Positions 45,143 to 53,323 of a DNA stretch of 64,000 nt are shown piece by piece. Position numbers and translations under genes: made by a program. Where the stretch lies: the NCBI GenBank assembly GCA_963751355.1, contig CAVVVS010000105.1, positions 101,316 to 165,315 of the forward strand. The letters run 5' to 3'. Every line of letters begins with the position of its first letter. Position 1 is the stretch's first letter. Source of the DNA: CAVVVS01 sp963751355 (GTDB lineage Bacteria > Bacteroidota > Ignavibacteria > Ignavibacteriales > Ignavibacteriaceae). The notes beneath the pieces were generated by a model. That model worked only from the letters and a program-made list of their open reading frames with translations, had not been told where the DNA came from and did not search any database.

Positions 45143-46657
45143 TTATTTCCAATCCGGCATAACGCCGTTGACAATTATTTCTTGTCTGTTGTTACCCTTA
45201 GCATTTACATTGGAAATATTGCTATTCATCACCCAAATATTTTTAGTTGAATTGAGAGTGTTTGAACCGTTCTCAAATATTATATATGCGCCATTAGGTG
45301 AATACCTTGGGTTTATATCATTTGTGCCTTTGGGCTTAAAAGCAGAAAGATCGGTTGTGTCTTTTGTGGCGAGATCAATTTCAAAAATACGGGAGTCCAA
45401 TTCTCTGCCGGTATTATCCTGGTAGCCTGAGACATCGTGCGTAAATAATATTTTTTGTCCGTCAACTGAAAAAGAGGGACTAGCAGTTGCACCAGATAAA
45501 TTATCAACTAAAAGGCTCATATTACTGCCGTCAGAATTCATTAAATATATTTCTGAATCATATATATTTGAACCTACAGTTAAAACAACAATTTTACTTC
45601 CATCGGGTGAATAACTGCATCCGCGGAAATTTCTTCCGGCAGGTGCGGTTGCAATTAAAGTTAAATTTGATCCATTCGAATTTATTCTGTATAATTTATC
45701 GTTATGACTAAAAAGTAAACTTGCACCGTAGGGTGACCAGCAAAATCCGGTTCCGTAATTTCCATAACCCGTAACTCCTATGGTTGTTACCTGGTACAAA
45801 TTACTTCCGTCCATATTCATAGTATAAATTTGCGGTTCTACGGACGCATCAGAGGTAAATGCTATAATATTATGTTTCGGATTAAATCTCGGCCACCAAT
45901 CCCGGTTATTACCCGAGGTTAGCTGAACCGTATTTGCGATTGTGGTGTCAGATGAAAAAATTTGATAATTCCCGTTCACCATTCTTGCAAACACATATGG
46001 ATTATCGGGAAAAGGACGCGTAGAAAAACTCCAGATATTTCCGTATGTACTGATAGTATCTGTTCCTCTTGTAATTACCTGCCAAAAATATGTTGTTCCG
46101 TATTTTAGATTTGATACATTGTATGTTGTATCGGTCATAGATGAAGCGATCTGCACAGGCGTTGTGGAATTGGAATTATATAAATAAACGTCATACTTCA
46201 AGGTATCAAAACGTGAAGTTGAAGAAGGCTGCCATGATAATTTTAACGAAACAGGCTGGTTCGCAGATTTATTTTGGGGACTCGGTTTTACTGCCATACC
46301 GGGCTGGGTTGATGTAGAATAATTTAATACAATTGTCACTTGTGCCGAATTACCGGTTGTAACAGAAATGGAAACAGAATTTTTCTCAAATTTAGTTTTT
46401 GATGCAGAAACCGTATAGTCACCAATCGGTACATTGTTAAGAGTAAACTCACCTGATGCATCTGTTATTATGGATTGTGTACCCGGATTTGTAGTTATAA
46501 GTGCACCCTGAATTGGTGTTTTACTGTCCGGCTCCAATACTACTCCGTGAATATTTCCGTAAGTAATAGGAGTTACTGTATTATCCTTACATGAACTTAA
46601 TAGTAGCAAAAACAATACTAAAAAGATGAAATTACCTGCTGCTATAAATTTCCGCAT
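45143..46657 (-). CDS. Lipoprotein with carboxypeptidase-regulatory, Fn3 and TolB-like propeller domains
   Basis: A 504-residue surface or periplasmic lipoprotein with lipobox LLLLSSC (Cys near 23). A carboxypeptidase-regulatory-like sandwich follows (GNIHGVVLEPDSKTPIQGAL, 35-115), then an Fn3-like domain with YGTTYFWQVI (about 125-215). A TolB-like beta-propeller completes it (about 220-500), with repeated motifs such as WWPRFNPKHNIIAFTSD and SYSPDGSKIVVLT. It is the last gene of the curli cluster, 56 bases after the CsgH-like gene. It may bind or tether fibres; function is unproven. Confidence 0.8.
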   Translation of the reverse strand: MRKFIAAGNFIFLVLFLLLLSSCKDNTVTPITYGNIHGVVLEPDSKTPIQGALITTNPGTQSIITDASGEFTLNNVPIGDYTVSASKTKFEKNSVSISVTTGNSAQVTIVLNYSTSTQPGMAVKPSPQNKSANQPVSLKLSWQPSSTSRFDTLKYDVYLYNSNSTTPVQIASSMTDTTYNVSNLKYGTTYFWQVITRGTDTISTYGNIWSFSTRPFPDNPYVFARMVNGNYQIFSSDTTIANTVQLTSGNNRDWWPRFNPKHNIIAFTSDASVEPQIYTMNMDGSNLYQVTTIGVTGYGNYGTGFCWSPYGASLLFSHNDKLYRINSNGSNLTLIATAPAGRNFRGCSYSPDGSKIVVLTVGSNIYDSEIYLMNSDGSNMSLLVDNLSGATASPSFSVDGQKILFTHDVSGYQDNTGRELDSRIFEIDLATKDTTDLSAFKPKGTNDINPRYSPNGAYIIFENGSNTLNSTKNIWVMNSNISNVNAKGNNRQEIIVNGVMPDWK

Positions 46658-46713
46658 GTATTCAATCTCCGATCCTTATTTACTTTCTTTATTTTGTTTT
46701 CTCTAAAGCTATT

Positions 46714-47091
46714 TTAATTTATTTTTACACTATCACTTCCGATGATAGTATTATTTTTAAAAACCTCTAAATTCACCCTGTATTTATTATTCTTAATATA
46801 ATCCAGATTAACTGTTGAAAGGGTAACAACTGCATTTTTATTTACACTTTTTTTACCCGATTGAGAAGAATTTGATGTACCGAGACTCCCCGATTTGATT
46901 ACAATTAAGCTGTAAGAAATATTAATATCTTCATCCGTGTTGTTTTTAAATTTCCCCGTAAACATTATTATATTACTTTTATTTGTAACGGATATCCATG
47001 TCTTATATTTTTGAGCATTATTATTTATAATCCTTTGCAGTGAACTTCCCCAAATTAAAAAACAAACCAATAATAGAGTTATTTTGTACAT
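46714..47091 (-). CDS. CsgH/CsgC-like curli assembly protein
   Basis: A 125-residue secreted protein (signal peptide in residues 1-17). The core YSLIVIKSGSLGTSNSSQSG, followed by NAVVTLSTVNLDYI and RVNLEVFKNN, reproduces the pattern of CsgH-type proteins: a Y-l-x-x-x-K-x-G-x-x-G-x-s motif with a Q-x-G, and alternating beta strands. Those proteins are periplasmic chaperones that hold curlin in a non-aggregating state. The gene follows the second curlin gene by 19 bases. Assignment rests on pattern and neighbourhood; the overall identity is probably low. Confidence 0.6.
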   Translation of the reverse strand: MYKITLLLVCFLIWGSSLQRIINNNAQKYKTWISVTNKSNIIMFTGKFKNNTDEDINISYSLIVIKSGSLGTSNSSQSGKKSVNKNAVVTLSTVNLDYIKNNKYRVNLEVFKNNTIIGSDSVKIN

Positions 47092-47110
47092 TTTAATTAT
47101 TCTTACACTT

Positions 47111-47710
47111 TTAAAACTGTCCGTTTAAAACTTTCACATGCATACCGGTACCTTTTTGATAAATCTTATATCCGTTAACCGGTTCATTTATACTGGATTG
47201 AATAAGTGTATTATTAATTCCCTCTTGTGTAATTCCGAATTGCTTAGAGTTTCCGGTTATATTTCCTAAAATTTGATTACCGGTACCTCCCTGGTATATA
47301 CTCGTTTTATTATTATTTCCATTAATATTTAACGTCGTCCCGTTGTAATCTCCGTTCTGTTCTATTTTACTCGAATTATTATTACCTTTTTGATTGATAA
47401 CGGCATTATTGTCATTTTTTGTTTGAAGAATGGCAGTGTAATTATTGCTTGAGTTACTTACTTGATTAATGAAAGCGCTGTTTGAATTTCCGTATTGCCC
47501 AATAATAGCCTGATTGACAAAACCGTTATTGTTTTGTGCAGTATTTATGCCGCTTATTATTTGATTAAAAGGGATCTTATTTTTTGTAATCTTGTTATTA
47601 TTTAAAGTAGCCGGTACTTTTAAAGATTGAGCAAATACTGTTAAAAAACTAAATGTGACAATAACCGCTGAGAAACTGAAAATTTTTATGATATTTTTCA
47701 TTGCTTTCAT
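47111..47710 (-). CDS. Curlin-repeat protein (minor/nucleator-like)
   Basis: A 199-residue secreted protein with a signal peptide ending near TVFAQ (about 28). About six curlin-type repeats, each with QxGxxN and an outer Q about 22 residues apart, are visible: IIGQYGNSNSAFINQ, LQTKNDNNAVINQ, NQKGNNNSSKIEQNGDYN and YQGGTGNQILGN. The repeats form a beta-solenoid amyloid. Its small size, and position after the large curlin gene, suggest a CsgB-like nucleator or a minor subunit, but the names cannot be separated on sequence alone. The final segment (YKIYQKGTGMHVKVLN) departs from the repeat. Confidence 0.8.
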   Translation of the reverse strand: MKAMKNIIKIFSFSAVIVTFSFLTVFAQSLKVPATLNNNKITKNKIPFNQIISGINTAQNNNGFVNQAIIGQYGNSNSAFINQVSNSSNNYTAILQTKNDNNAVINQKGNNNSSKIEQNGDYNGTTLNINGNNNKTSIYQGGTGNQILGNITGNSKQFGITQEGINNTLIQSSINEPVNGYKIYQKGTGMHVKVLNGQF

Positions 47711-47968
47711 CTCGTTTATTTATTAACCACTGTTCTGAATTGTACGACTGTAAATAGTGGAGCTGTTATTCAAATAAGAATTATTATTTTGTTCTGTTTG
47801 TTTAATTTTAATTTGAATATAAATCCATTCTAATATATTAAATTGATTACTCTTTTAATAATTCTTCAATTCATTCTATAGTTCAAAAAATCGACGTATA
47901 TACAATTTTTACTTTTTGTTTATAATATATATCTGAGGGATGTATATTTCCCTCGGAAATACTATTTA

Positions 47969-48060
47969 TTAATGCTGATGAACATTAGCTGTATTTAACA
48001 ATCCACTTTGGGTAATACCTGATACATTATAATTACCAACCTGAAAAATTTCAAAACAAT
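47969..48060 (-). pseudogene. Curlin-repeat gene remnant (C-terminal end)
   Basis: On the minus strand, the frame ending at the TAA 47969-47971 reads FQVGNYNVSGITQSGLLN, then TANVHQH. It ends almost exactly like the intact curlin gene (SANVHQQ). The frame is open a little further upstream, but there is no start codon or signal peptide, so only the last one or two repeats remain. It lies in the 645-base spacer between the two intact curlin genes and is most simply a decayed duplicate. Confidence 0.7.
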
Positions 48061-48186
48061 TCCATTCATCGTCTAGTGGATATACTGAAATTCTGTGCCG
48101 CTTCAGCAAAGATGAAAAACTAGTAAGTCACTTGTTCTAGCGGCACTTTAATTTTTTTGCCTTCTGAACTTTCCTGTCAATAAAGA

Positions 48187-48219
48187 TGTAACTACCGGTT
48201 TTATAGACCGGTGGTTACA
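48187..48219. terminator. Thirteen-base hairpin in the curlin spacer
   Basis: TGTAACTACCGGT and ACCGGTGGTTACA pair over 13 bases with one G-T wobble around a seven-base loop (TTTATAG). It lies about 140 bases downstream of the csgA stop. There is no strong T tract after it on the minus strand, so it may be an RNA-stability or processing hairpin rather than a true terminator. Confidence 0.5.
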
Positions 48220-48298
48220 TTACAAATCGGGAATAATAAAATTAACAGACGTTTCATGGTTTGTTATATTTCATATTCACCCAATTCTGTCCTTGATG

Positions 48299-48336
48299 GG
48301 CATGGTTTTGCAATAATCTATTTGCAAAACCATGCC
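48299..48336. terminator. Fifteen-base perfect hairpin 20 bases after csgA
   Basis: GGCATGGTTTTGCAA (48299-48313) and TTGCAAAACCATGCC (48322-48336) are perfect complements, with an eight-base loop. The stem begins 20 bases past the curlin stop codon on the minus strand. No T tract follows, so it may slow 3-prime decay or attenuate read-through into the second curlin gene, which would raise the major subunit over the minor. Confidence 0.65.
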
Positions 48337-48355
48337 GAAGGGTAGCTATAAGGAA

Positions 48356-49492
48356 CTATTGCTGATGTACATTAGCAGAATTAGAATTACCATTTTGCAA
48401 TATTGTTGCATTATGCACAGCAGTACCTCCCTGCCACAATGTTGCAGTATTAGAGTTACCCATTTGCTGCATCAATGCATTGTCATTATATTGTCTTAAA
48501 CTGATTGTGTTACCGTTACCTTTCTGGAAACTTCCATAATAGCCGGTAATGCCTTCACTTACAGCATCTAATTTAGCTCCATTGATTTGGTCACCAGTAA
48601 AATTGTTATTACTTCCGTCTTGCTGGAAATATGCATTACGGCTAGCTGTTAAACCACTTGTACTTGCATCATAACCGACACTGCTGCCATTGCTTTGGGT
48701 TAATTTAAAAGAGTTGTTATCACCAAGTTGCATTAGTTTTCCATGATTATGATTACCCGTTTGAGCAATGTTAGCATTATTATTCTGAGTGTTATAAACC
48801 GGGTGAGAATAAGTATAGGCACCGTCATTATAAATGAAACCCTGAGAAATTTGGGCCATGTTACCATTCCCGTTCTGCGAAATTTTTGCATTATTATTGT
48901 TACCGCCATACTGCCAAGCGTTGCCTGTGTTGTTATCACCAATTTGTGAAATGTTAATTTTGCTGTTATAGCTTTGAAGGTGGGAGGTGGTATATGTCTC
49001 GCCCCATTTGTTAAAAGCCCATCCTTGATAACCATAGGAAGTATTACCATTTCCATTTTGAGTAAGATTAGCTACATTTCCATTAGTACTATTACTTCCA
49101 CCGTATTGCTCTATTGAACCAAAATTTGAATTACCAGTTTGAGTCATGGTGGCTTTGTTCCATTTTGCTCCTACTGTTTGATAATAGTCCCAATATCCTT
49201 GTGTCATTCCCTGGTTGATCCAACCATCATTTCCAGAACCATCCTGGGATAAGGTTGCTTGATTTTTATAGCCATTATTTAGCTGGTATATTCCACCTGA
49301 ATTAGTTCCATTCTGAGTTGCTGTTGCTTTTTGCAAATCACCAACCTGAATAAGGTCAACATCATTATGTCCAGTTTGTGTTGCTGTGGCTATATTGCTA
49401 TTACCAGTTTGTGTTGTAGTGTTAGTATTTTGTGCAAAACTAAATGTAGTTGCAAATAAAATTGCAACTATAGAAATAAACAACTTTTTCAT
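48356..49492 (-). CDS. csgA: Major curlin subunit (CsgA-like)
   Basis: A 378-residue secreted amyloid subunit, more than twice the length of E. coli CsgA. The signal peptide is MKKLFISIVAILFATTFSFA. The mature protein is made of about 15 curlin-type units with TQxGxxN and QxGxxN half-motifs (TQTGNSNIATATQTGHND, MTQTGNSNFGSIEQYGG, ISQIGDNNTGNAWQYGG, ILQNGNSNSANVHQQ). Several inserts rich in Tyr and Trp interrupt them. It should be secreted through CsgG and polymerise outside. A 15-base hairpin follows its stop, and a long structured leader precedes it, separating it from csgG. Confidence 0.88.
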   Translation of the reverse strand: MKKLFISIVAILFATTFSFAQNTNTTTQTGNSNIATATQTGHNDVDLIQVGDLQKATATQNGTNSGGIYQLNNGYKNQATLSQDGSGNDGWINQGMTQGYWDYYQTVGAKWNKATMTQTGNSNFGSIEQYGGSNSTNGNVANLTQNGNGNTSYGYQGWAFNKWGETYTTSHLQSYNSKINISQIGDNNTGNAWQYGGNNNNAKISQNGNGNMAQISQGFIYNDGAYTYSHPVYNTQNNNANIAQTGNHNHGKLMQLGDNNSFKLTQSNGSSVGYDASTSGLTASRNAYFQQDGSNNNFTGDQINGAKLDAVSEGITGYYGSFQKGNGNTISLRQYNDNALMQQMGNSNTATLWQGGTAVHNATILQNGNSNSANVHQQ

Positions 49493-49889
49493 TGTTTAAC
49501 TCCCTTTAATTATTTAGAAAATAGTTAGTTATAGCTAACCGGTCAGACATTACTTAATGTAAATTATTCCATCCCGGTTAAAGCATATTTTTTTGGCGGG
49601 AGTTTTTCCGGTTTTTTTAATATATTTTATTAGATTTATTCTCAATATTTATAAAACCGGAATTTACCGGCGGCGTTAACGGGGACCAAACTTTCTTTTT
49701 CACTTTGTGTAAAGAAAGTTCCGTGGCGCTGCCGGGCTAAATACATTACAACCCACCAAAAAATTGTAATGTATTTTCTCATTTCTCTTTGTCGCGCACC
49801 CCCTTCCTTAATGGACTTTATTAATAAATAATTTATTTAATCTGTATTTCCGTATCTATCAAATTTTTCAAAGCTTCGTTTATATTCAC
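49493..49889 (-). promoter_or_regulatory. Structured spacer/leader upstream of csgA
   Basis: 397 non-coding bases between csgG and csgA. On the minus strand they contain two strong hairpins: ATACATTACAA/TTGTAATGTAT (49741-49774) and AACTTTCTTT/AAAGAAAGTT (49689-49720). GC-rich blocks (CGGCGGCGTTAACGGGGACC on the plus strand, 49668-49687) interrupt the AT-rich surroundings. Such hairpin-dense leaders can regulate expression. No known riboswitch family is recognised. The csgA promoter may be inside, or the whole may be transcribed from csgE as a leader. Confidence 0.5.
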
Positions 49890-51281
49890 TTACTGTCCTA
49901 TAAAAATGGTTAATCCTATTCTTCCGCCCCAGTAATAATCATCGTATTTTCCGTTGGATAAGCCGTCTAGTTGATCACTTAATACATAATGATTATTAAT
50001 TTCTACATTAAGGCCTAAATGATTACTTAACAAATATTCCAGGCCCAAACCGGAAACAATAGCGAAATAAGAATCCGTAGATTGATTATTTTGACTGTAT
50101 AAACCTTTTTCACCTTTATCTTTATAAACTATACTTCCCCCAACCAGAACGTAAGGTGTTAACTCGTAACGGGGAACTAGCCTGTAAATCGATGCCAGGT
50201 CAAAAACATAAAACATATTACTAAAAGCATAATTGGCGCCTAATTTTCCTCTTCCAAATCTGGCTTCCAGTGATAATTGCCGGTTAAACGAAAACATTAA
50301 GCCTGCACCGCTGCTGAAATTTGTTGTAGGACCGGGATAATCACCGGAATATATTTGTCCGCCTGCGCTTAAATCAATTCCGAAAGCTGGCCTATGATGT
50401 ATAAGATTTTTCTCCAGAAAATCTTCATTATCAACCTTCTTTTTTTCTGTCAAATAATTTAAAATATCAGAAGATTGAAAATCTTTTTGATTTTTTAACT
50501 GCCACAATCCGTCCATTATACCTTCAATTACCAGACTCTGAACAGCTTTCTGAATAGCTTCGGTAACACAAAGATCCACAGGCTCATTGTAAGTGTAACC
50601 TGTTTCAACCTGTAATAATTTCTGGTAATCCACAAACTGGTACAAACCCGCATCTACCATTTGCGACAATATTGTTTTAGTAGCATAAACGGTTTTTAAT
50701 ACCTTCCCGTTTTGTGTAGAAACAGCACGTAAATAAACCGTCACCTTGTCTTGCCTGTACTGACCGGAGGCGCTTGTTCCGAAATATTTAACGCCTACAC
50801 CACCTGTAAGCACATTTGTTTCATAAGAAATTATTCCTCCCTCAAGAATAACTCCGGCATAAAGAAGGGGTGGTAGAGGCGGCAATTTTTGACCGTTCGC
50901 ACCTAAATAATTTTCACGGCTGGAACGGATTATCTTCCTCTCGTTTAACAAATCCGAAAGTCCTTCCCTTTCAATTGGTACAAACCATCCGGAAGTTTGC
51001 AAAGCTTTCAATAAAATTGAAGTAGCTCCTTGAGTAACGGCGGTAGAAAAGCTGCTTCCCGAACTCGTTAATTTGTATTGCCCGGTTTCATCTCTGAACT
51101 TGTAAACCGCCGCAACAATCGGCTCTTTAGGCGGGGGCAATAAAGCTAGCTCTTTGCCGGCTTCCGTAGGTGCGCCTATATGTGCGGGTGTGGTTTTCAG
51201 AGGTTCAAAGCTTGCACATCCTTCAAAGAACATTAAAAACACCGTTATGAACACAGGAATTACTATTTGAATATTCCGCAT
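49890..51281 (-). CDS. csgG: Curli secretion pore CsgG with extra C-terminal barrel domain
   Basis: A 463-residue lipoprotein (lipobox FFEGC, Cys 22). Residues 40-280 are CsgG: VAAVYKFRDETGQYK, TSILLKALQTSGWFVPIER and the nearby LLNERKIIRSS. The GVILEGGIISYETNVL segment and KVTVYLRAVSTQNGKVL also fit. CsgG forms the nonameric outer-membrane channel for curlins. Unlike E. coli CsgG, it carries an additional 170 residues with OmpA/opacity-type strands (LSLEARFGRGKLGANYAF, YELTPYVLVGGSIVYKD) ending in GRIGLTIFIGQ. The fused barrel may dock the pore to another factor or stabilise it. It follows csgF by 16 bases. Confidence 0.9.
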   Translation of the reverse strand: MRNIQIVIPVFITVFLMFFEGCASFEPLKTTPAHIGAPTEAGKELALLPPPKEPIVAAVYKFRDETGQYKLTSSGSSFSTAVTQGATSILLKALQTSGWFVPIEREGLSDLLNERKIIRSSRENYLGANGQKLPPLPPLLYAGVILEGGIISYETNVLTGGVGVKYFGTSASGQYRQDKVTVYLRAVSTQNGKVLKTVYATKTILSQMVDAGLYQFVDYQKLLQVETGYTYNEPVDLCVTEAIQKAVQSLVIEGIMDGLWQLKNQKDFQSSDILNYLTEKKKVDNEDFLEKNLIHHRPAFGIDLSAGGQIYSGDYPGPTTNFSSGAGLMFSFNRQLSLEARFGRGKLGANYAFSNMFYVFDLASIYRLVPRYELTPYVLVGGSIVYKDKGEKGLYSQNNQSTDSYFAIVSGLGLEYLLSNHLGLNVEINNHYVLSDQLDGLSNGKYDDYYWGGRIGLTIFIGQ

Positions 51282-51297
51282 TAACTTTTCTCTATAA

Positions 51298-51729
51298 TTA
51301 ATAATAAGGAACTACTATTGTTGTCTGGCTACCGCTCGAATTATCCTGAATATTTACATGCAATCCATCCGATGAGGGATTTATGTCTATTATATAATTA
51401 CCTAATTGATAATGGCCTTTAGTTAAAGTACTTTCCCCAAAGGCTGAAGTTACAATTTTTTGTGAAAGCTGGCTCAGTATCTGCTGATTTAACGATTGCT
51501 GAAAATTCTGAAGTGGATTAGTGCTGTAAGGTGAATAAGCACCGGGGCTGCTTCCTGCAGTTTTACCATTTTGAGCCTGCGCTTCCGCCAGCAACCACTG
51601 CCCGTTGTAGTAATATCCTCCGAAGTTCGGATTTATAGGTGTATAAACGAACTGCTGTGCAAAACTTTTATTACCCATAAAAATCATAAACAGCAGAAAT
51701 ACCGGGATACAATATTTTATTTTTTTCAT
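51298..51729 (-). CDS. csgF: Curli accessory protein CsgF
   Basis: A 143-residue secreted protein with signal peptide ending at KSFAQ (residue 25). The mature N-terminus QFVYTPINPNFGGYYYNGQW matches the CsgF hallmark, the N-x-x-F-G-G element that plugs into the CsgG constriction. The C-terminal part (YIIDINPSSDGLHVNIQDN) is the domain thought to anchor the nucleator at the cell surface. It lies between csgE and csgG in the order csgE-csgF-csgG. The length matches the family. Confidence 0.92.
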   Translation of the reverse strand: MKKIKYCIPVFLLFMIFMGNKSFAQQFVYTPINPNFGGYYYNGQWLLAEAQAQNGKTAGSSPGAYSPYSTNPLQNFQQSLNQQILSQLSQKIVTSAFGESTLTKGHYQLGNYIIDINPSSDGLHVNIQDNSSGSQTTIVVPYY

Positions 51730-51755
51730 AGGTCCCTTTCTTTTATGCTTTTCAA

Positions 51756-52745
51756 CTAAAATATACCTGTTCCCTGCATATCTTCCCCGCCAAGTTCCTT
51801 CTGAACCCGTGCATAATTTTCAAGATATGAATAAGTAATTGATACTCCCTGTAGTGCCATTTGCTGTACAATTTCGTAACGGGGCTGGACAAATCTTTTA
51901 AAAATTGGTGTATCGTTAATTTCTATTGTAATCTGTGTCCCAAGCCTGGGCAATGGTTTTTCGGAGATAGTTATGGTATAATTCTTGGCATTTTTAGGAG
52001 GTGTCCAGTTAGAAAAAAACTTATCATAAAAATCGTGGCCTATTTTGGATTCGGTCTCGTCAATAATCAAACCGTCAATTCCGGAAAAATCACTTTTCTT
52101 GAGAGTGGATTTTTTCTCTCCCTTAACTATTGAACTCATCATCTTTTTTAAAAGCTGATTTGTCTTTGCAGAATCTTCTTCTGCTGCATTCTGCTGTTTT
52201 GGCAATTTTTTGTTAGAATCAAGCTTAAGAACAGCCTCAATTTTTTTCGCTTTTAAAGAATCAATTTTTTTAGTCTGTACGATAACAGGAATCCTTATCT
52301 TTTGGTTAGGATAAATTAAATTCGGATTTTTTATTCTTTTCTTATTTATGTCATAAATAACCGGCCATTTAGAAGAATTCTCATAACTTTTTCTCGCAAT
52401 TTTGGTAAGGAAATCTCCCTTTTTTACTATATATACTTCAGTCGAATCTATTTTTACTTTTAACCCTGCTATATATAGCGGAAGTTCTTGCTGTATGAGA
52501 AAAGAAAACTCCTTAGTATTGCTGTATGGTAGTTTTTTTAGTGAGTCGAGTTCAGTTTTAGCTGCCTTTTTTGTGATACTCCCATTTATAATTCTTGCAT
52601 ATAACAAATTGAGTGACTTTTTATAAGCAGAGTACTTTTTAAAGTTTATTATATTCTGAGAATAAATTTTACCCATCGAAGAAAACAGTATTAGGCAAAC
52701 AACTAAAAATATTTTTTGAGAATTATATAGAAATACTTTTTTCAT
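51756..52745 (-). CDS. csgE: CsgE-like curli chaperone with N-terminal LysM domain
   Basis: I use the ATG at 52745, which gives a signal peptide of about 30 residues; the longer frame from 52796 starts upstream of it without need. After a helical region comes a LysM domain (VKKGDFLTKIARKSYENSSK, then YPNQKIRIP). The C-terminal third has IGHDFYDKFFSNW, YTITISEKPLPRLGTQI and FKRFVQPRYEIVQQMALQG, the CsgE core that caps the CsgG pore and selects curlin. LysM would hold it on peptidoglycan. Normal CsgE is only about 130 residues, so this is a fusion. It is first in the csgEFG operon. Confidence 0.85.
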   Translation of the reverse strand: MKKVFLYNSQKIFLVVCLILFSSMGKIYSQNIINFKKYSAYKKSLNLLYARIINGSITKKAAKTELDSLKKLPYSNTKEFSFLIQQELPLYIAGLKVKIDSTEVYIVKKGDFLTKIARKSYENSSKWPVIYDINKKRIKNPNLIYPNQKIRIPVIVQTKKIDSLKAKKIEAVLKLDSNKKLPKQQNAAEEDSAKTNQLLKKMMSSIVKGEKKSTLKKSDFSGIDGLIIDETESKIGHDFYDKFFSNWTPPKNAKNYTITISEKPLPRLGTQITIEINDTPIFKRFVQPRYEIVQQMALQGVSITYSYLENYARVQKELGGEDMQGTGIF

Positions 52746-53101
52746 AAAATATGTTTTAATGTATTTTCTCATAATGCGCACACAGCAATGTCGCATATTC
52801 CCGCTTAAGCGGATTTCTCCTAAAGGGGGAACAATAATAATTCCGCTATCTTAAAAAGATGTTGGGAAATTTTTTACTAAATGCAACAAAAAAGATGTGC
52901 TCACGTGTCATTTGAATGAACTCTCTATATTTGTAGCACCGTTGTGCGGTACAAATTTAAAAACTTTCAAAAAAATAATCTGTTTGGATATGCCAATTAC
53001 GCTTTTAAAAAAAAATTTACGGGTTTGGTATTTTAAAAATGAAATTCCAAATTTACCGCAAACGGGTTAAGTTTGGAATGACAAAAGTGTAATTTTCAAT
53101 A
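52746..53101. other. Spacer upstream of csgE with small palindromes
   Basis: 356 bases between csgE and the small ORF, with a perfect 12-base palindrome CCGCTTAAGCGG at 52801-52812. A weak TTTGTA/TACAAA pair lies near 52938-52962. It should carry the csgEFG promoter. The palindrome lies 56 bases upstream of the chosen csgE start, at a distance that would suit a regulator site. No ORF is called. Confidence 0.45.
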
Positions 53102-53323
53102 TCAAGCATAGCACCAATTATTTATTATAAAGCTTTCGTTAAATAAATAGCTTAAACGTTTTTTTGCGTTATCACTATCATTTAGGATGCTGTTAGCATC
53201 TTGTGAATTAAATTTTTCAAATTTTAAATTTAAGAGTGTTTGAGCTTTTGTTATCGCGGTTATGAGATCCCCTAATAAACCTGCATCCAAAATTTCTTTT
53301 GAGAAGTGTATTGTATGTTCCAA
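53102..53323 (-). CDS. Small unknown protein (TTG start)
   Basis: A 73-residue frame that starts with TTG, with a strong ribosome site (GAGGGG) about eight bases upstream. This is the main reason to accept it. The peptide is soluble and mostly helical (EILDAGLLGDLITAITKAQT, then NSILNDSDNAKKRLSYLFN), with no signal peptide and no family I recognise. It lies between csgE and the decayed beta-helix tail. It could be a small regulatory or antitoxin-like protein, but nothing in sequence shows it. A spurious ORF remains possible. Confidence 0.4.
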   Translation of the reverse strand: MEHTIHFSKEILDAGLLGDLITAITKAQTLLNLKFEKFNSQDANSILNDSDNAKKRLSYLFNESFIINNWCYA

